NCBI GenBank assembly: GCA_036500345.1
Contig: DASYCE010000031.1
Span: forward strand, 1-64,000
DNA length: 64,000 bases
Direction: 5' to 3'
Origin: Gemmatimonadales bacterium
Lineage (GTDB): Bacteria > Gemmatimonadota > Gemmatimonadetes > Gemmatimonadales > GWC2-71-9
Shown here: positions 1 to 10,283 of the stretch, piece after piece
Layout: each line of letters begins with the position of its first letter
Position numbering within the stretch: the stretch's first letter is position 1
Program-made: the position numbers and the translations under genes
The notes under the pieces: generated by a model
Databases searched by the model: none
What the model was told of the DNA's origin: nothing
What the model saw: only the letters and a program-made list of their open reading frames with translations

Positions 1-539
1 CGCCCGCCAATGCCGAAACCGAGCGCGATCGTGCCGATCTTGTTGGCGTTGACGTCGATGTGCACATCGTGGATCAACGTTGTCGGAAGGAGTTGGGCCG
101 ACCCCAGAAGGTCAACAGCAAACTGGCCGCGATGAATTCCGGGAAAGATTCCCAGCGCACCCTCAACCAGCGGCGCCGGCGCGAACAGCTTCTGCTGCGA
201 ACCGACCGTCGTTCCTTCGCCGTTGTACGAGAAGTCGGGAATGACAACCGTCGTCGCATTGGCGCGGATCGTGACGTCGAGGTGTCCGAAACCGCCGAGC
301 CCGTTGGTGGCGCCGAGGAACGGATTGCCACCGGTGATCAGCACGCCAGCTACCGGCGTGAAGAGCGACGCGCCATCAACCGCCGCGTTGCAGACGCGTT
401 CGGCCTGTCCGCTGCCGAATAGCCCGGAGCCGTATGCGGCACATTGGGCGTTTCCCTGCGCGCGCATCGGGCCGGCACCAACAGCGGCCGCCGCGGCTGC
501 CAGCGCGATGATTCCGGCTATCGAACGAAGACGTGTCAC
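1..539 (-). CDS. Secreted protein of unknown function, C-terminus cut by window edge
   Basis: I do not recognise this family. The frame stays open from a GTG start at 539 to the left edge (about 179 codons). The first ~28 residues form a Sec signal peptide: MTRLR, a hydrophobic alanine-rich core, then a likely cleavage after MRAQ. The mature part is rich in Gly, Val, Thr and Asn, with alternating patterns such as LDVTIRANATTVVIPDF, as in beta-rich outer membrane or surface proteins, and contains two cysteines near its N-terminus. The GTG overlaps the purM stop (GTGA), so translation is probably coupled to purM, although no functional link is evident. Being a beta-barrel is an inference from composition only. 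Confidence 0.7.
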   Translation of the reverse strand, partial: MTRLRSIAGIIALAAAAAAVGAGPMRAQGNAQCAAYGSGLFGSGQAERVCNAAVDGASLFTPVAGVLITGGNPFLGATNGLGGFGHLDVTIRANATTVVIPDFSYNGEGTTVGSQQKLFAPAPLVEGALGIFPGIHRGQFAVDLLGSAQLLPTTLIHDVHIDVNANKIGTIALGFGIGG

Positions 540-1558
540 GCAAACCTCGCGGCACCGGAACCGGCGACGATCGCTCCGCATCGCCAGGTCGGGACGTCCG
601 CAGCTCGCGCAGCGGATTCCACCGCCGCGACTGCATCGGCCGGAATGACGGCGATCATCCCCACTCCGAGATTGAAGACATCACGCATTTCGGATTCACT
701 GATGTTGCCGCCGTCCCCGATGAGACGGAACAACGCCGGCCACTCCCACGAGTTGGGGTCCACGACGGCATCGCACGTCGCCGGAAGAACCCGCGACAGA
801 TTCCCCGCAATGCCGCCGCCGGTGATGTGCGCCATCCCGTGGATCCGGTCGAGCACCGGCGCAAGCGCCGCGACGTAGCTGCGATGCACGGCAAGAAGCG
901 CCTCGGCCAATGTCTGCCGCAACTCGGGAACGGTCTGCTGGAGGAGGAGTCCCATCTCGTCGAGCAGCACGCGGCGCGCCAGCGTATAGCCGTTGGTATG
1001 CAGTCCCGTTGATGCATACGCGAGAAGTACGTCGCCGGCCGCGACGGCGTCGCCATGAATAGCGGCGTCTTCCTCCACCACGCCGATGATCGTCCCGGCG
1101 AGATCGAACGTTCCCTCCGGATAGACTCCAGGCATCTGGGCGGTTTCTCCACCGGCGAGCGCCATACCATGATTGACGCACCCGCGCGCGATGCCGGCAA
1201 CAATCCCCTCGATCATGTCGACCGGAAGACGGTGCCCCGCCACGTAATCCATGAACGCGATCGCCCGCGCCCCGTGCACCAGGATGTCGTTCACGGAATG
1301 ATTCACCAGGTCTTCGCCTACGGTGTCGAATACCCCCGCCGCCTCGGCCACAAGCACCTTGGTCCCCACACCGTCCGTGCTCATCACGAGGAGTGGGTGT
1401 CGCATCCCCTCGGGTACCCGGACCATCCCGCCGAACGCACCAACTCTTCCGGCTGACAGCGGCGTCCGCGTCGCGGCAACCAGTTCGCCGATCCGCGCCT
1501 TGGCGTCGTCCGCGGCCGCGAGATCCACGCCCGCCGCTGCGTATCTCGAACCGGTCAT
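536..1558 (-). CDS. purM: Phosphoribosylformylglycinamidine cyclo-ligase (AIR synthetase)
   Basis: The enzyme closes the imidazole ring of FGAM to AIR using ATP, the fifth step of de novo purine synthesis, in the cytosol. The 340-residue length fits the family. Family landmarks are present in order: the N-terminal YAAAGVDLAAADDAK segment, the STDGVGTKVLVA nucleotide/phosphate loop near residue 60, VNHSVNDILVHGA, the ALAGGETAQMPGVY stretch near residue 140 and ASTGLHTNGYTLARRV near residue 190. The ATG overlaps the stop of the upstream PfkB kinase gene by 4 nt (ATGA). Both sit at the 3' end of an fmdB-argS-kinase-purM run. The identification is secure. Confidence 0.97.
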   Translation of the reverse strand: MTGSRYAAAGVDLAAADDAKARIGELVAATRTPLSAGRVGAFGGMVRVPEGMRHPLLVMSTDGVGTKVLVAEAAGVFDTVGEDLVNHSVNDILVHGARAIAFMDYVAGHRLPVDMIEGIVAGIARGCVNHGMALAGGETAQMPGVYPEGTFDLAGTIIGVVEEDAAIHGDAVAAGDVLLAYASTGLHTNGYTLARRVLLDEMGLLLQQTVPELRQTLAEALLAVHRSYVAALAPVLDRIHGMAHITGGGIAGNLSRVLPATCDAVVDPNSWEWPALFRLIGDGGNISESEMRDVFNLGVGMIAVIPADAVAAVESAARAADVPTWRCGAIVAGSGAARFA

Positions 1559-2472
1559 CCGTCGCTCCCCGCAGGAATCCTGGTCAGTTCGACGAATTCA
1601 CGGACCCGCGATTCGACCGCCGCGACCTCGATCCCTTCGAATCCGCGCACGCCGAACCCGGCGACAGAGTACGACCCCATCGCCGAGCCGTACACCATCG
1701 CCCGACGCAGGTGCTCGGTATCGACCGCTCCCGCTCGCGCGAGATATCCCATGAATCCGCCGGCGAACGCATCGCCTGCACCGGTCGGATCGAAGACCTC
1801 TTCGAGCGGAAATGCCGGGATGTGAAAGGTCTGGCTGCGATCGATCAGCAGCGCGCCGTATTCGCCCTGCTTGATCACCACCCGTTTCGGTCCGCGATCG
1901 AGAATCCAGCGCCCCGCGCGATGGATATTCCAGTCGCCGGAGAGTTCGCGCGCCTCCGAATCGTTGACCATCAGCATGTCGACGCGCGCGAGGAGGGCGA
2001 GGAGATCATCGCGCTTCGACTGGATCCAGTAGTTCATCGTGTCGCACGCGCAGAAGACCGGCGACTGCACCTGCTCCAGCACGCCGAGCTGCAGGACCGG
2101 ATCGATATTGCCGAGGAAGACGAACCTGGCGTGCTCCGCTCCCTCGGGGAGCTTGGGACGAAAGTCGGCAAAGACGCCGAGGCGAGTCTCCAGCGTTTCC
2201 CGGCTCTGCAGGTCGTAGGAATATTTCCCCTTCCACCGGAACGACTCGCCGGGGGCGCGCTCGACGCCGCTCCAGTCGATGCCCCGACCGGCGAGACGAT
2301 CGAGTTCGTGCATCGGATAATCGTCGCCGACGACGCCGACCACTCGAACCGGGTGCAGCAACGACGCTGCGACCGCGAAATGGACCGCGGACCCGCCGAG
2401 GGCATCGGCGGTGGAACCGAACGGCGTGAAGATCGAGTCGAGTGCGACACTCCCCACGACGAGCAGCGTCAT
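1555..2472 (-). CDS. PfkB/ribokinase-family carbohydrate or nucleoside kinase
   Basis: A 305-residue member of the PfkB fold, which phosphorylates sugars or nucleosides with ATP. The N-terminal LLVVGSVALDS strand and GGSAVHFA segment (about residue 25-35) match the substrate-binding side. DPTGAGDAFAGGFMGYL near residue 240 is the anion-hole and catalytic-base signature with its Asp. I chose the ATG at 2472 because residues upstream in the same frame look like antisense sequence to argS; it leaves a 4 nt gap to the argS stop. The lack of an obvious lid and the phrase FVFLGNIDPVLQ resemble PfkB proteins of unknown substrate. Adenosine, ribose or another sugar are all possible. Neighbour purM does not settle it. 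Confidence 0.85.
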   Translation of the reverse strand: MTLLVVGSVALDSIFTPFGSTADALGGSAVHFAVAASLLHPVRVVGVVGDDYPMHELDRLAGRGIDWSGVERAPGESFRWKGKYSYDLQSRETLETRLGVFADFRPKLPEGAEHARFVFLGNIDPVLQLGVLEQVQSPVFCACDTMNYWIQSKRDDLLALLARVDMLMVNDSEARELSGDWNIHRAGRWILDRGPKRVVIKQGEYGALLIDRSQTFHIPAFPLEEVFDPTGAGDAFAGGFMGYLARAGAVDTEHLRRAMVYGSAMGSYSVAGFGVRGFEGIEVAAVESRVREFVELTRIPAGSDG

Positions 2473-2476
2473 CGAG

Positions 2477-4108
2477 TCACATCCGATCCGGCGCGGAGAT
2501 GCCGAGGAGGTTGAGACCGTTGCGGAAGACCTGCCGCGCGCCCCGCGCGAGGAGGAGCCGCGCCGCTTCAATCGCCGGTGGCTCGCCGATCACCCGGCAC
2601 GCGTGGTACCAGGCATGGCTTTCGCGAGCGAGCGTTTCGAGATACGTGGTGATCCGGTGCGGCTCATGCTCCGTGGCCGCGCGCTCGACCACCGACGGAA
2701 ACAGCACCAGCTCCTTGACCAGGTCGATGTCTGATCCGGTCAAGACGCCGAGATCGATCGCGCCGGCGACCGACTCCGGCTCGCGCCCCGCGTTGCGGAG
2801 GATGCCGCTCATCCGGGCGTGCGCCATCTGGACATAGAAGACCGGGTTCTCGTCGGTGCGGGACTTGGCCAGCTCGATGTCGAATACCAGGTGCGAGTCG
2901 CCGCGCCGCATCATGAACCAGTAGCGCGCCGCGTCGACCCCGACCTCTTCGTAGAGATCACGGAGCGTCACGAATTCGCCCGACCGCTTCGACATCTTCA
3001 CTTCTTCGCCGCCACGCACCACGCGTACCAGCTGCACCAGCGCCACGTCGAGCCATCCCTCGGGAAGGCCAAGCGCCGCAAGTGCCGCCTGCATTCGCGG
3101 GATGTACCCGTGATGATCGGCGCCCCACACATCGATCGCATGGTCGAAACCGCGCTCGAACTTGTCGAGATGATAGGCGATGTCGGGGACGAGATAGGTG
3201 AATGACCCGTCGGTCTTGCGGAGGACGCGGTCGCGATCGTCGCCGAACGCGGAGGTGCGCAGCCAGAGCGCGCCGTCTTCCGAAAAGGTCTGCCCCGCCG
3301 ACCCCAGCCGCGTCACCGCGGCGTCCACCTCGCCGGCATCGTAAATCCGCTGTTCCGACGACACGACATCGAACCGCACGCCGAAGGTCGCCAGCGTCTC
3401 GTCCTGCTCAGCCCGCTGCATCGCGAGCGCGGCGCGGCGGCACCGGGCGATTCCGTCGGCGGGATCGAGGTCGGCAAACCCTTCCCCCTCGCGCTCGAGG
3501 AGTGCGGCCGCGGCTTCACGGAGATACTCGCCGTGATACCCGCCGTCCGGAATCTCTCCGGACCGACCGACCGCCTGCTGCACGCGCGCCCACAGTGACT
3601 CGGCCAGGCGGGTGATCTGCGCCCCGGCGTCGTTGACGTAGAACTCGCGAGTGACCTCGTGGCCGGTCCATTCGAGCAGTGACGCGATCCCGTCGCCCAG
3701 CGCCGCACCACGGCCGTGTCCGACGTGAAGCGGGCCGGTCGGATTGGCCGAGACGAACTCGACGTTGATTCGGCGCCCGATGCCGGTCGCGGATCGGCCG
3801 TATTGATCTCCGTCGGCGATGATCTGCGCGAACTCCCGCGCCAGCGTGTCCTGGCCGATTCGGAAATTGATGAAGCCGGGGCCGGCGATCTCGACGCCCA
3901 CCACCGACGTCGCATCACGGTCGATCGCTGCGATGATCTGTTCGGCGATCGCGCGCGGATTCCCCCGCTCGCGACGCGCAACGACCATCGCGAGGTTGGT
4001 GGCGAGATCGCCGTGCGACGGGTCGCGAGGGCGTTCGAGGGTGAACTCGAATCCTCCGCCGAACCCTTCCGCCACGCGTGCCAGCTCGGCGCGCAACCGG
4101 TCGGTCAC
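2477..4108 (-). CDS. argS: Arginyl-tRNA synthetase
   Basis: Class I aminoacyl-tRNA synthetase that charges tRNA-Arg. The 543-residue protein has the N-terminal additional domain characteristic of ArgRS. The class I signature [12 protein letters not shown] lies at residues 121-132 and [12 protein letters not shown] near residue 375. A C-terminal DALR anticodon-binding domain ends in the short GISAPDRM tail usual for this enzyme. The ATG overlaps the fmdB-like gene stop by 4 nt, so it is expected to be co-transcribed. Nothing unusual is seen. Confidence 0.97.
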   Translation of the reverse strand: MTDRLRAELARVAEGFGGGFEFTLERPRDPSHGDLATNLAMVVARRERGNPRAIAEQIIAAIDRDATSVVGVEIAGPGFINFRIGQDTLAREFAQIIADGDQYGRSATGIGRRINVEFVSANPTGPLHVGHGRGAALGDGIASLLEWTGHEVTREFYVNDAGAQITRLAESLWARVQQAVGRSGEIPDGGYHGEYLREAAAALLEREGEGFADLDPADGIARCRRAALAMQRAEQDETLATFGVRFDVVSSEQRIYDAGEVDAAVTRLGSAGQTFSEDGALWLRTSAFGDDRDRVLRKTDGSFTYLVPDIAYHLDKFERGFDHAIDVWGADHHGYIPRMQAALAALGLPEGWLDVALVQLVRVVRGGEEVKMSKRSGEFVTLRDLYEEVGVDAARYWFMMRRGDSHLVFDIELAKSRTDENPVFYVQMAHARMSGILRNAGREPESVAGAIDLGVLTGSDIDLVKELVLFPSVVERAATEHEPHRITTYLETLARESHAWYHACRVIGEPPAIEAARLLLARGARQVFRNGLNLLGISAPDRM

Positions 4109-4443
4109 GCCGGATCCTTCTTGCCGGAGGGAGACGAGGGCTTTGCCTCCGCGCTCTTGGGCGTCGAGGTGTCCGGGCTCTTCGCCGGCGCGTTCTCGCT
4201 CTTTGAAGCGGACTTCTCCTCACCACCAGCGCTGCCTTCCGGCGCCTTCCGGGGCCCCTTCCCGTCCTTGCCGTAGTCGGTGATGTAGAAACCGCTCCCC
4301 TTGAAGATCACGCCCTGCCCACCCGAAATGACCCGCGACGCCCGCGCGCCACAGACCGGGCACCGGGTGATTGGTTTGTCGCTCATTTTCTGGACCCGCT
4401 CGAAGGCATGGCCCTTGTCACAACGGTACTCGTAGGTCGGCAT
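4105..4443 (-). CDS. FmdB-type zinc-ribbon regulatory protein
   Basis: A 112-residue protein. Its first ~60 residues match the FmdB/CxxC zinc ribbon: MPTYEYRC, then [27 protein letters not shown]. The ribbon cysteines are C8 and the RCPVC pair; the first motif is CDKGH, so Cys/His ligands are likely. The tail from about residue 65 is a low-complexity region rich in Ser, Lys, Pro and Ala, probably disordered. Proteins of this family are small and of poorly known function; the name derives from a formamidase regulatory gene, and no such role can be inferred here. It is the first gene of the fmdB-argS-kinase-purM run. An 83 bp gap precedes it (4444-4526) and should hold the promoter. Confidence 0.9.
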   Translation of the reverse strand: MPTYEYRCDKGHAFERVQKMSDKPITRCPVCGARASRVISGGQGVIFKGSGFYITDYGKDGKGPRKAPEGSAGGEEKSASKSENAPAKSPDTSTPKSAEAKPSSPSGKKDPA

Positions 4444-4526
4444 TCGGCTCCATCCGGGGCTAACTCACCGCGCGGTATAAAGATAGTCGCGCCGGCCGGA
4501 GTCGATTCTCGGCGGGTGGGAAGCGC

Positions 4527-5168
4527 TCAGCCGGCGAAGGTCGACAGCAACGCCCGATCGATCGTGTGACCACCCTCGAAATGGTGGACCACCACGTCGA
4601 GCCCCTCGCCGCGAAGACGCTGACCGTCCGATTCGACCCGTTCCGGAGGAACCCTGGCGTCCCGGTCGCCGACGACCAGGTGGAGCGGCTGGGGACCGAG
4701 CGTCTCGCGAAGGGCCGCGCCGTGGACGTCATCGGGGATCGCACCCGCCCAGCAGACGAGTTGGGCAACCGGTCGAGCGGGCGCGATCGACCAGCGTGCC
4801 GCCACCGAGCATCCCTGGGAAAATCCATGGATATGGAGCGCCGCATCGGGAGGGACGAGTGCCGTCACGACCTGATCGAGGTATTGCCGCTGGTCCTCGA
4901 TCTCGTGGTGCAGCTCCTCGCGAGTCGTCCATGACGCACCCACAGCACGTTTCCCCTCGCTCAGTTCGTTGTAGAAACGGGAGAGCCCCTCGGGAGCGAT
5001 CAGCACGCGCCCCGGTCGCGCCGCCGATCGGAACCAGTGCAGGATGCCGCGCGCGAGCATTCCATACCCATGCAGGATGAGCCACGCTTCGGTCGCTGTT
5101 TCCGGATCTCCCACGACGCCGACGCGCGCGTGTCGCTGCGTGATGAAGTGGCGGTACGCGGCCTCCAT
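4527..5168 (-). CDS. Alpha/beta hydrolase of the phospholipase/carboxylesterase type
   Basis: A 213-residue serine hydrolase with no signal peptide, so probably cytosolic. The oxyanion strand AWLILHGYG is near residue 30 and the nucleophile elbow GFSQG is near residue 115. The acid appears in VVGDRDARVP and the catalytic His in FEGGHTID near the C-terminus. This order matches short-chain carboxylesterases; the substrate is unknown. The frame is open further upstream, but the ATG at 5168 is preferred: it has an AAGGGA ribosome site about 10 nt upstream and begins 1 nt after the stop of the mutase gene. It is the last gene of the fbp-mutase-hydrolase run. Confidence 0.85.
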   Translation of the reverse strand: MEAAYRHFITQRHARVGVVGDPETATEAWLILHGYGMLARGILHWFRSAARPGRVLIAPEGLSRFYNELSEGKRAVGASWTTREELHHEIEDQRQYLDQVVTALVPPDAALHIHGFSQGCSVAARWSIAPARPVAQLVCWAGAIPDDVHGAALRETLGPQPLHLVVGDRDARVPPERVESDGQRLRGEGLDVVVHHFEGGHTIDRALLSTFAG

Positions 5169-5169
5169 C

Positions 5170-6735
5170 TCACCGCGTCCCTTCGGCATGGTACGTTCCC
5201 CAGGCCGCACGCAGCGTGTCGCTGATCTCCCCGAGCGTGGCGCGGGCCCGTACGGCATCGATGATCAACGGCAGCAGCGGCGTCGAACCTTTCGCCCCGG
5301 CGCTGATCGCGGCGAGGGTCGCCGTGACGGCACCCGCGTCACGACGCCGCTTCACGTCGGCGAGGCGATCGCGCTGCTCACGCTCGAGCGCGTGGTAGTC
5401 CGGAACCGGCGGTGTCACGGGGGCGGCGTTGTCGGCGAACCGATTCACACCGACCACGGTCAGCTCCCCCGATTCCTGCGCCTGCTGCGTCCGCCACGCG
5501 CTCTCGGCGATGGCGCGCTCGAAGTAGCCGGACTCGATCGCGGCCGCGGCACCCCCGATTGCGTCGATCTCCTCGATCAACGCGCGGGCATCTCCCTCGA
5601 TCCGATCGGTGAGTGATTCGACGTACCAGCTTCCTGCGAGCGGGTCGATGCTGCGCGTCATGCCGCTCTCGAACGCCAGCACCTGCTGCGTGCGCAACGC
5701 GAGCGTCGCCGACTCCGTCGTCGGCAGCGCCAGCGCCTCGTCGTAGCCGTTGGTGTGCAGCGACTGCGTTCCGCCCAGAACGGCGGCGAGCGCCTGGACG
5801 GTCACGCGCACGACGTTGTTCAACGGCTGCTGCGCCTGCAATGTCACCCCGCCGGTCTGGGTGTGAAACCGCAGCCGCGCAGTGGCGTCGTCCGCCGCGA
5901 ACCGCTCGCGCATCAGGCGGGCATAGAGGCGCCGGGCCGCGCGAAACTTCGCGATCTCTTCGAAGAGATCGTTGTGCGCGGCGAAAAAGAACGACATCCT
6001 CGGCCCGAACGCCGGGAGTGGCACACCGGCCGCGATCCCACGTCGCACATATTCGAGCGCGTTGGCGAGGGTGAACGCCACCTCCTGAACGGCCGTGGCA
6101 CCCGCCTCCCGCATGTGGTATCCCGAGATCGAGATCGGGTTGAAATTCATCCCCTCGGATACCACGAACCGGAAGAGATCGGTGACGAGCCGCAACGACG
6201 GTTCCGCGGGGTAGATGTACGTCCCCCGAGCGATGTATTCCTTGAGGACATCGTTCTGTACCGTCCCTCCGAGCGCCGATCGTGCGACGCCCTGCTCTTC
6301 CCCGGCCACGACATACATCGCCAGCAGGATCGCGGCCGTCGCGTTGATCGTCATCGACGTGGTGACCCGGTCGAGCGGAATGTCGCGGAAGAGCATGACC
6401 AGGTCGTCGACCGTATCGATCGCCACGCCGACGCGGCCAACCTCGCCCGCCGCCATCGGATGATCCGAGTCGTACCCCATCTGCGTTGGAAGATCGAATG
6501 CGGTCGAGAGTCCGGTCTGACCGGCCGCGAGCAACGCGCGGAAGCGCACATTGGTCGCCTCCGCGGTGCCGAACCCTGCATACTGGCGCATCGTCCACGG
6601 CCGCCGCGTGTACATCTCGGCGTACGGCCCGCGCGTGAACGGAAATGCGCCCGGTTCGCCGAGATCGCGCCCGGGCTCGCCGTGCCAGTCCGATGGATGT
6701 GCGAGCGGTGGCACGGTTCCGCGCGGGTCGGTCAC
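5170..6735 (-). CDS. Methylmalonyl-CoA mutase, catalytic (large) subunit without B12 domain
   Basis: Adenosylcobalamin-dependent mutase chain that interconverts methylmalonyl-CoA and succinyl-CoA, feeding propionate and branched-chain carbon into the TCA cycle. The 521 residues cover only the substrate-binding TIM-barrel part. The C-terminal cobalamin-binding domain of one-chain enzymes (DxHxxG motif) is absent, so a separate small subunit is expected elsewhere. [20 protein letters not shown] gives Tyr52 and [14 protein letters not shown] gives Arg170. By alignment from memory these match Tyr89 and Arg207 of the Propionibacterium enzyme, which select the methylmalonyl carboxylate; isobutyryl-CoA mutases have Phe and Gln there. 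The GTG start at 6735 overlaps the fbp stop (GTGA). The longer open frame upstream reads antisense-like. Confidence 0.9.
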   Translation of the reverse strand: MTDPRGTVPPLAHPSDWHGEPGRDLGEPGAFPFTRGPYAEMYTRRPWTMRQYAGFGTAEATNVRFRALLAAGQTGLSTAFDLPTQMGYDSDHPMAAGEVGRVGVAIDTVDDLVMLFRDIPLDRVTTSMTINATAAILLAMYVVAGEEQGVARSALGGTVQNDVLKEYIARGTYIYPAEPSLRLVTDLFRFVVSEGMNFNPISISGYHMREAGATAVQEVAFTLANALEYVRRGIAAGVPLPAFGPRMSFFFAAHNDLFEEIAKFRAARRLYARLMRERFAADDATARLRFHTQTGGVTLQAQQPLNNVVRVTVQALAAVLGGTQSLHTNGYDEALALPTTESATLALRTQQVLAFESGMTRSIDPLAGSWYVESLTDRIEGDARALIEEIDAIGGAAAAIESGYFERAIAESAWRTQQAQESGELTVVGVNRFADNAAPVTPPVPDYHALEREQRDRLADVKRRRDAGAVTATLAAISAGAKGSTPLLPLIIDAVRARATLGEISDTLRAAWGTYHAEGTR

Positions 6736-7751
6736 GCCGGCCCCTCGACTTCGGCGATCACCGTGCTGACGTAGTCCACGTCCGCAGCGTTCCCGGCCAC
6801 GAACGGTGTCCGCTGATGCAACGACGTGGGGACGATCTCGACGATCCGCGTTCGGCCGTCGGTCGCCTTGCCGCCGGCGGCTTCGGCAAGGAACGCCATC
6901 GGCATGCACTCGTAGAGGAGGCGGAGCTTGCCGTGCGGATTTCGTGAATCAGCGGGATAGAGATAGATCCCGCCGGCAATCAGGTTGCGATGGAAATCCG
7001 CCACCAGTGACCCGATGTAACGCGACGATTTCCCCTCGATCCGCTCCGGATCGTCGCCGTGAAAGCCGCGGACGGCGCGCTGCATCCCCTTGGACCACCG
7101 GCCAAAGTTCGATTCGTTGGCGCTGTAGTACTTGCCGTGCTTCGGCATCGTGATCGATTCATGCGAAAGGAGGAATTCGCCGATGGTTGGATCGAGCGTG
7201 AATCCATGCACACCATGCCCGATCGAATACACCATCATCACACTCGAGCCGTAGAGGATATACCCTGCACCGACCAGCTTCGTGCCCGGCTGCAGCACGT
7301 CCTGCATCGTGCCCTGTCCCTTCGTACTCACCCGCGACATGATCCCGAAGATGGTACCGACCGGGCCGTTGACGTCGATGTTGGATGAACCGTCCAGCGG
7401 GTCGAAGAGGACTGCGTAGTGCCCCGCGGGATAGCCGTCGGGGATCGGGATCAGCGATTCATCCTCTTCCGACGCCATCGTGCAGACGCGTCCGGTGTGA
7501 TTCAATGCATTCTTGAGCGTTTCGTTGGCAAAGACATCGAGCTTCTGCTGCTCCTCGCCCTGGACGTTGATTGCGGATGCGCTGCCGAGAATGCTGGTGA
7601 GCCCCGCTCGCCGAATCTGTGCCGCGACGACCTTGGCGCCGAGGGCGATGTCGTACAGCAGGTTGGTGAGTTCGCCAGTGGCCTCGGAGTGCAGCTCCTG
7701 CTGCTCGAGGATGAAGCGTTCCAACGTCGTGACGATGGTGCGATCGAGCAC
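6732..7751 (-). CDS. fbp: Fructose-1,6-bisphosphatase class I
   Basis: Hydrolyses fructose 1,6-bisphosphate to fructose 6-phosphate in gluconeogenesis. The 339-residue length is typical of class I. Metal-ligand motifs are visible: ASEEDESL near residue 95, then [15 protein letters not shown] near residue 115. The substrate-binding [13 protein letters not shown] and the late [21 protein letters not shown] region follow. The start is a GTG at 7751 with a clear AGGGGAG ribosome site 5 nt upstream. It lies 19 nt after comEC and overlaps the following mutase gene by 4 nt. The fbp/mutase pairing fits a strain growing on organic acids or propionyl units, but that is inference. Confidence 0.96.
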   Translation of the reverse strand: MLDRTIVTTLERFILEQQELHSEATGELTNLLYDIALGAKVVAAQIRRAGLTSILGSASAINVQGEEQQKLDVFANETLKNALNHTGRVCTMASEEDESLIPIPDGYPAGHYAVLFDPLDGSSNIDVNGPVGTIFGIMSRVSTKGQGTMQDVLQPGTKLVGAGYILYGSSVMMVYSIGHGVHGFTLDPTIGEFLLSHESITMPKHGKYYSANESNFGRWSKGMQRAVRGFHGDDPERIEGKSSRYIGSLVADFHRNLIAGGIYLYPADSRNPHGKLRLLYECMPMAFLAEAAGGKATDGRTRIVEIVPTSLHQRTPFVAGNAADVDYVSTVIAEVEGPA

Positions 7752-7770
7752 GGTTGCTCCCCTGGGTGAC

Positions 7771-10011
7771 TCACGGTCGAACGGTAAATGTCGCGGTGGA
7801 TCGCGCGCCCTGCACCGTGAACGTCCTTCCATCGGTCGTCACGGTCACCAACCCCTGCTGGTCCGTTCGCCACACCGCGGCGCCGGCGTGGTCGAGGCGT
7901 GCCAGCGCGTCCGGCGACGGATGCCCGTAATTGTTGCGGCCGACGCTGACCACCGCAGCTTGGGGCTGCGCCGCGGCGAGGAACGCGTCGCTGCTGGCGG
8001 TCTTCGAGCCATGGTGGCCCACCTTCAGCAGATCGACCCGATGGAGCGCCGGCGCCATCGCCGATTCTGCCACGAATCCCGCGTCCCCCATCAACAGCGC
8101 ATCGAACGCGTTGTAGCGCACTTCGAGCACGATCGAGTCCTCGTTCAGATCATCGCCCTGCCGCGCCCACGGCGTCGGCGGATGAAGGACATGAAATTCC
8201 ACCCCATCGACCGACCACGCTGTTCCGGCGCGCGCTGCTCGCCATCGAACGTGATGCGCCGCCAGCGCGCCGAGCCAGCGGTCGTAGGCCGAATCGGAGA
8301 AGAGCTCGCCCGGTTCGAGCGCGACGTCGGTCGGGATTCGCGCCAGCACCGCGGATGCACCGCCGACGTGATCCCGATGTGCATGCGACAGCACGAACAT
8401 GTCGATGCGGTGCACACCGTGGCTGGTCAGATACGGCACAATCACCCGACGGCCAGCATCCCAACGGTCGTCGGCCGGCCCCGCGTCAACTTCGATCCAG
8501 TGATTCCTCGGTGTTCGAATCAGCGCCGCGTCGCCCTGCCCGACATCGAGGAAAAGTAACGCCAGCGTCTGCCCGTCTCCCGGCGCATCGCCGGTGGTTT
8601 TTCCGAGGAGTACCACGCAGGTCCCGGCCGTGACCACCCACGACATCCGTCGAACCGCCTCGCGCAATGTCGTGGGGCCGTAGATCACCCAGGCGAACGA
8701 CGCCGCGATGCCGATCCAGGGGAGCGCCGCGGCGAGCCCCGATGTACCAGATGGTGCGGAGCCGGGAAGGAGCGCGCCGCGGCGCACCAGCGCATCGAGA
8801 AGCACCAGGAAGCCGTTCCCCGACGCCGCCATTCCCTGCGCCACTCCCGCGAGGATGCCGTTCAATGCGATCGACAGCACCAGGAGCGGCAGCGCCATGG
8901 CAACCAACGGGATACCGACGAGCGACAGGACGATCCCGGCGGGCGCCACCTGGCCGAATGCCGCCGCGGCGAGCGGTGCCGTCGCGAGCAGCGCGCCGGT
9001 CGACGCGGAAAGCGACCGCACCAGGTAATGCCGGCTGATCGCACGATCGCTCCACCGGACGGCGAGGCTCACGCCGGCAAGGCCGAGAACCGACATCCAT
9101 CCGCCGGGCGAGGTGATCGACCACGGATCGCCGATGAGCACCACCAGCGCACTGGCGGCCGCGAGTACGCTGAGCCGGACCTGTCGCTGTCGCCAGCGGC
9201 AGAACGCCAGCACCACCAGGAGCGCGGCGGCGCGCATGGCGGCTGGTGGCCATCCGAGCGCCGCGGCGTACGCCACCATCGCGGCAGCAGCAATCGCCTC
9301 CGCTGGGTGACGCGACACCCCCGCAAGTCGAAGAATCAGCACGATCCATCCGGCGAGACACGCCAGATGAAACCCGGAGATGGCAAGGAGGTGCATCAAT
9401 CCCGCCGACGCAAACGCCGCCTTGAGATCGGGATCGAGCGCGCCGCGCCACCCCGCCACCATCGCATCGACGAGCGGCGCGCGCGGACCGTACAACGCTC
9501 GCGCCCTCCCGGCGAGCGTGTTGCGCAGCCGCTCGACCGGGATCGGTGATCCCCATGAGCTTCCGACGGTCGAGATCATGAGGATCCCGTCCGGGTGGCC
9601 CAGGGCGCCCGTCGACGGAATCCAACGCGCCACCACCCGCGCCGTGCGGCCGGCCGCGAGACTTTGGCCACGCGGCCACGCCGCCGTGATCGTACCGCCG
9701 CAGGTGAATGACACGATGCGGGCCCGCCCGGTTCCCTCTCCCGGATCGACAGCGTGGATGACGTACGAACTCGCGCCGAGCGGCATGCGAGCCGCGCACG
9801 ATTGCCGCGCGTCAGTCACGCCGTGCTGCCCCACGACAATTCCCGCGGCAATTGCCGGAAGGGCCACGACCCACCATTCATCGCGCAACAGCCATGCAGC
9901 AAACAGGAGCACCACAATGACGCCGGCCAGGTCCGGAAAACGCGCGAGGCCGGTCGCAAGACCGGCCCCGTAACCTGCTGTCACCATCAGGATCCCCGGA
10001 GGTCGGGGCAT
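7771..10011 (-). CDS. comEC: DNA internalization-related competence protein ComEC/Rec2
   Basis: Inner-membrane channel that carries one strand of incoming DNA into the cytosol during natural transformation. The 746 residues show an N-terminal pair of membrane helices, a periplasmic OB-like region, and a competence domain of many hydrophobic helices ([17 protein letters not shown] near residue 210, onward to about 480). A C-terminal metallo-beta-lactamase domain starts at [14 protein letters not shown] and carries the metal motif [12 protein letters not shown], then [15 protein letters not shown]. It follows the comFB-like gene by 5 nt. No other uptake genes are in the window. The architecture is full length and intact. 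Confidence 0.93.
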   Translation of the reverse strand: MPRPPGILMVTAGYGAGLATGLARFPDLAGVIVVLLFAAWLLRDEWWVVALPAIAAGIVVGQHGVTDARQSCAARMPLGASSYVIHAVDPGEGTGRARIVSFTCGGTITAAWPRGQSLAAGRTARVVARWIPSTGALGHPDGILMISTVGSSWGSPIPVERLRNTLAGRARALYGPRAPLVDAMVAGWRGALDPDLKAAFASAGLMHLLAISGFHLACLAGWIVLILRLAGVSRHPAEAIAAAAMVAYAAALGWPPAAMRAAALLVVLAFCRWRQRQVRLSVLAAASALVVLIGDPWSITSPGGWMSVLGLAGVSLAVRWSDRAISRHYLVRSLSASTGALLATAPLAAAAFGQVAPAGIVLSLVGIPLVAMALPLLVLSIALNGILAGVAQGMAASGNGFLVLLDALVRRGALLPGSAPSGTSGLAAALPWIGIAASFAWVIYGPTTLREAVRRMSWVVTAGTCVVLLGKTTGDAPGDGQTLALLFLDVGQGDAALIRTPRNHWIEVDAGPADDRWDAGRRVIVPYLTSHGVHRIDMFVLSHAHRDHVGGASAVLARIPTDVALEPGELFSDSAYDRWLGALAAHHVRWRAARAGTAWSVDGVEFHVLHPPTPWARQGDDLNEDSIVLEVRYNAFDALLMGDAGFVAESAMAPALHRVDLLKVGHHGSKTASSDAFLAAAQPQAAVVSVGRNNYGHPSPDALARLDHAGAAVWRTDQQGLVTVTTDGRTFTVQGARSTATFTVRP

Positions 10012-10016
10012 CAGCG

Positions 10017-10283
10017 CTACACTTTCGACCGCGGCCGCGCGGCGACAAAGCGCATCGCTTCAAGAACCTTCACGTCGATTTCGGCGCGTTGCTGCGCACC
10101 ATCGAGCGCGACCTCGGTCACCGCTTTCCCCGCGTCGGTGACGACGTAGCGCGGCGGCAGGCGATTGAGCGCGTAGACGATGACGTCCTCGCGATGCTCC
10201 GCCGAATCCGCGAATTCCTTGACCGAGGTCTTGAGGCGGTCGTACGCGTCGCGAACGTGCCGCTCCATCACATTGAGGATCAT
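10017..10283 (-). CDS. comFB: ComFB-family protein
   Basis: An 88-residue protein of the late-competence ComFB family. The core is intact: VMERHVRDAYDRL, then EDVIVYALNRLPPRYVVTDAG, then a C-terminal helix starting EIDVKVLEAM. The LNRLPPRYV segment is the family hallmark. The Bacillus version sits in the comF operon with no clear essential role, and reports in cyanobacteria propose cyclic-dinucleotide binding. Here it lies directly between miaB (4 nt ATGA overlap) and comEC (5 nt gap), so it belongs to a competence pair. The usual zinc-ligating cysteines of the Bacillus form are not seen. Confidence 0.82.
   Translation of the reverse strand: MILNVMERHVRDAYDRLKTSVKEFADSAEHREDVIVYALNRLPPRYVVTDAGKAVTEVALDGAQQRAEIDVKVLEAMRFVAARPRSKV

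Noticed and set aside
1393-2514. Long plus-strand frame opposite purM and the PfkB kinase gene
   Set aside because: Its translation is Arg- and Asp-rich low complexity, matches no family, and lies opposite two well-recognised enzymes. Such frames are expected by chance at this GC content.
4474-4505. TCGACT and TATACC upstream of the fmdB-like gene as a promoter
   Set aside because: The spacer is 20 nt and both boxes match poorly. A promoter probably lies in the 83 bp gap but I cannot place it.
6736-6909. N-terminal extension of the mutase frame
   Set aside because: It reads through the end of fbp in another frame as Arg-rich sequence. The GTGA junction at 6735 is the natural start.
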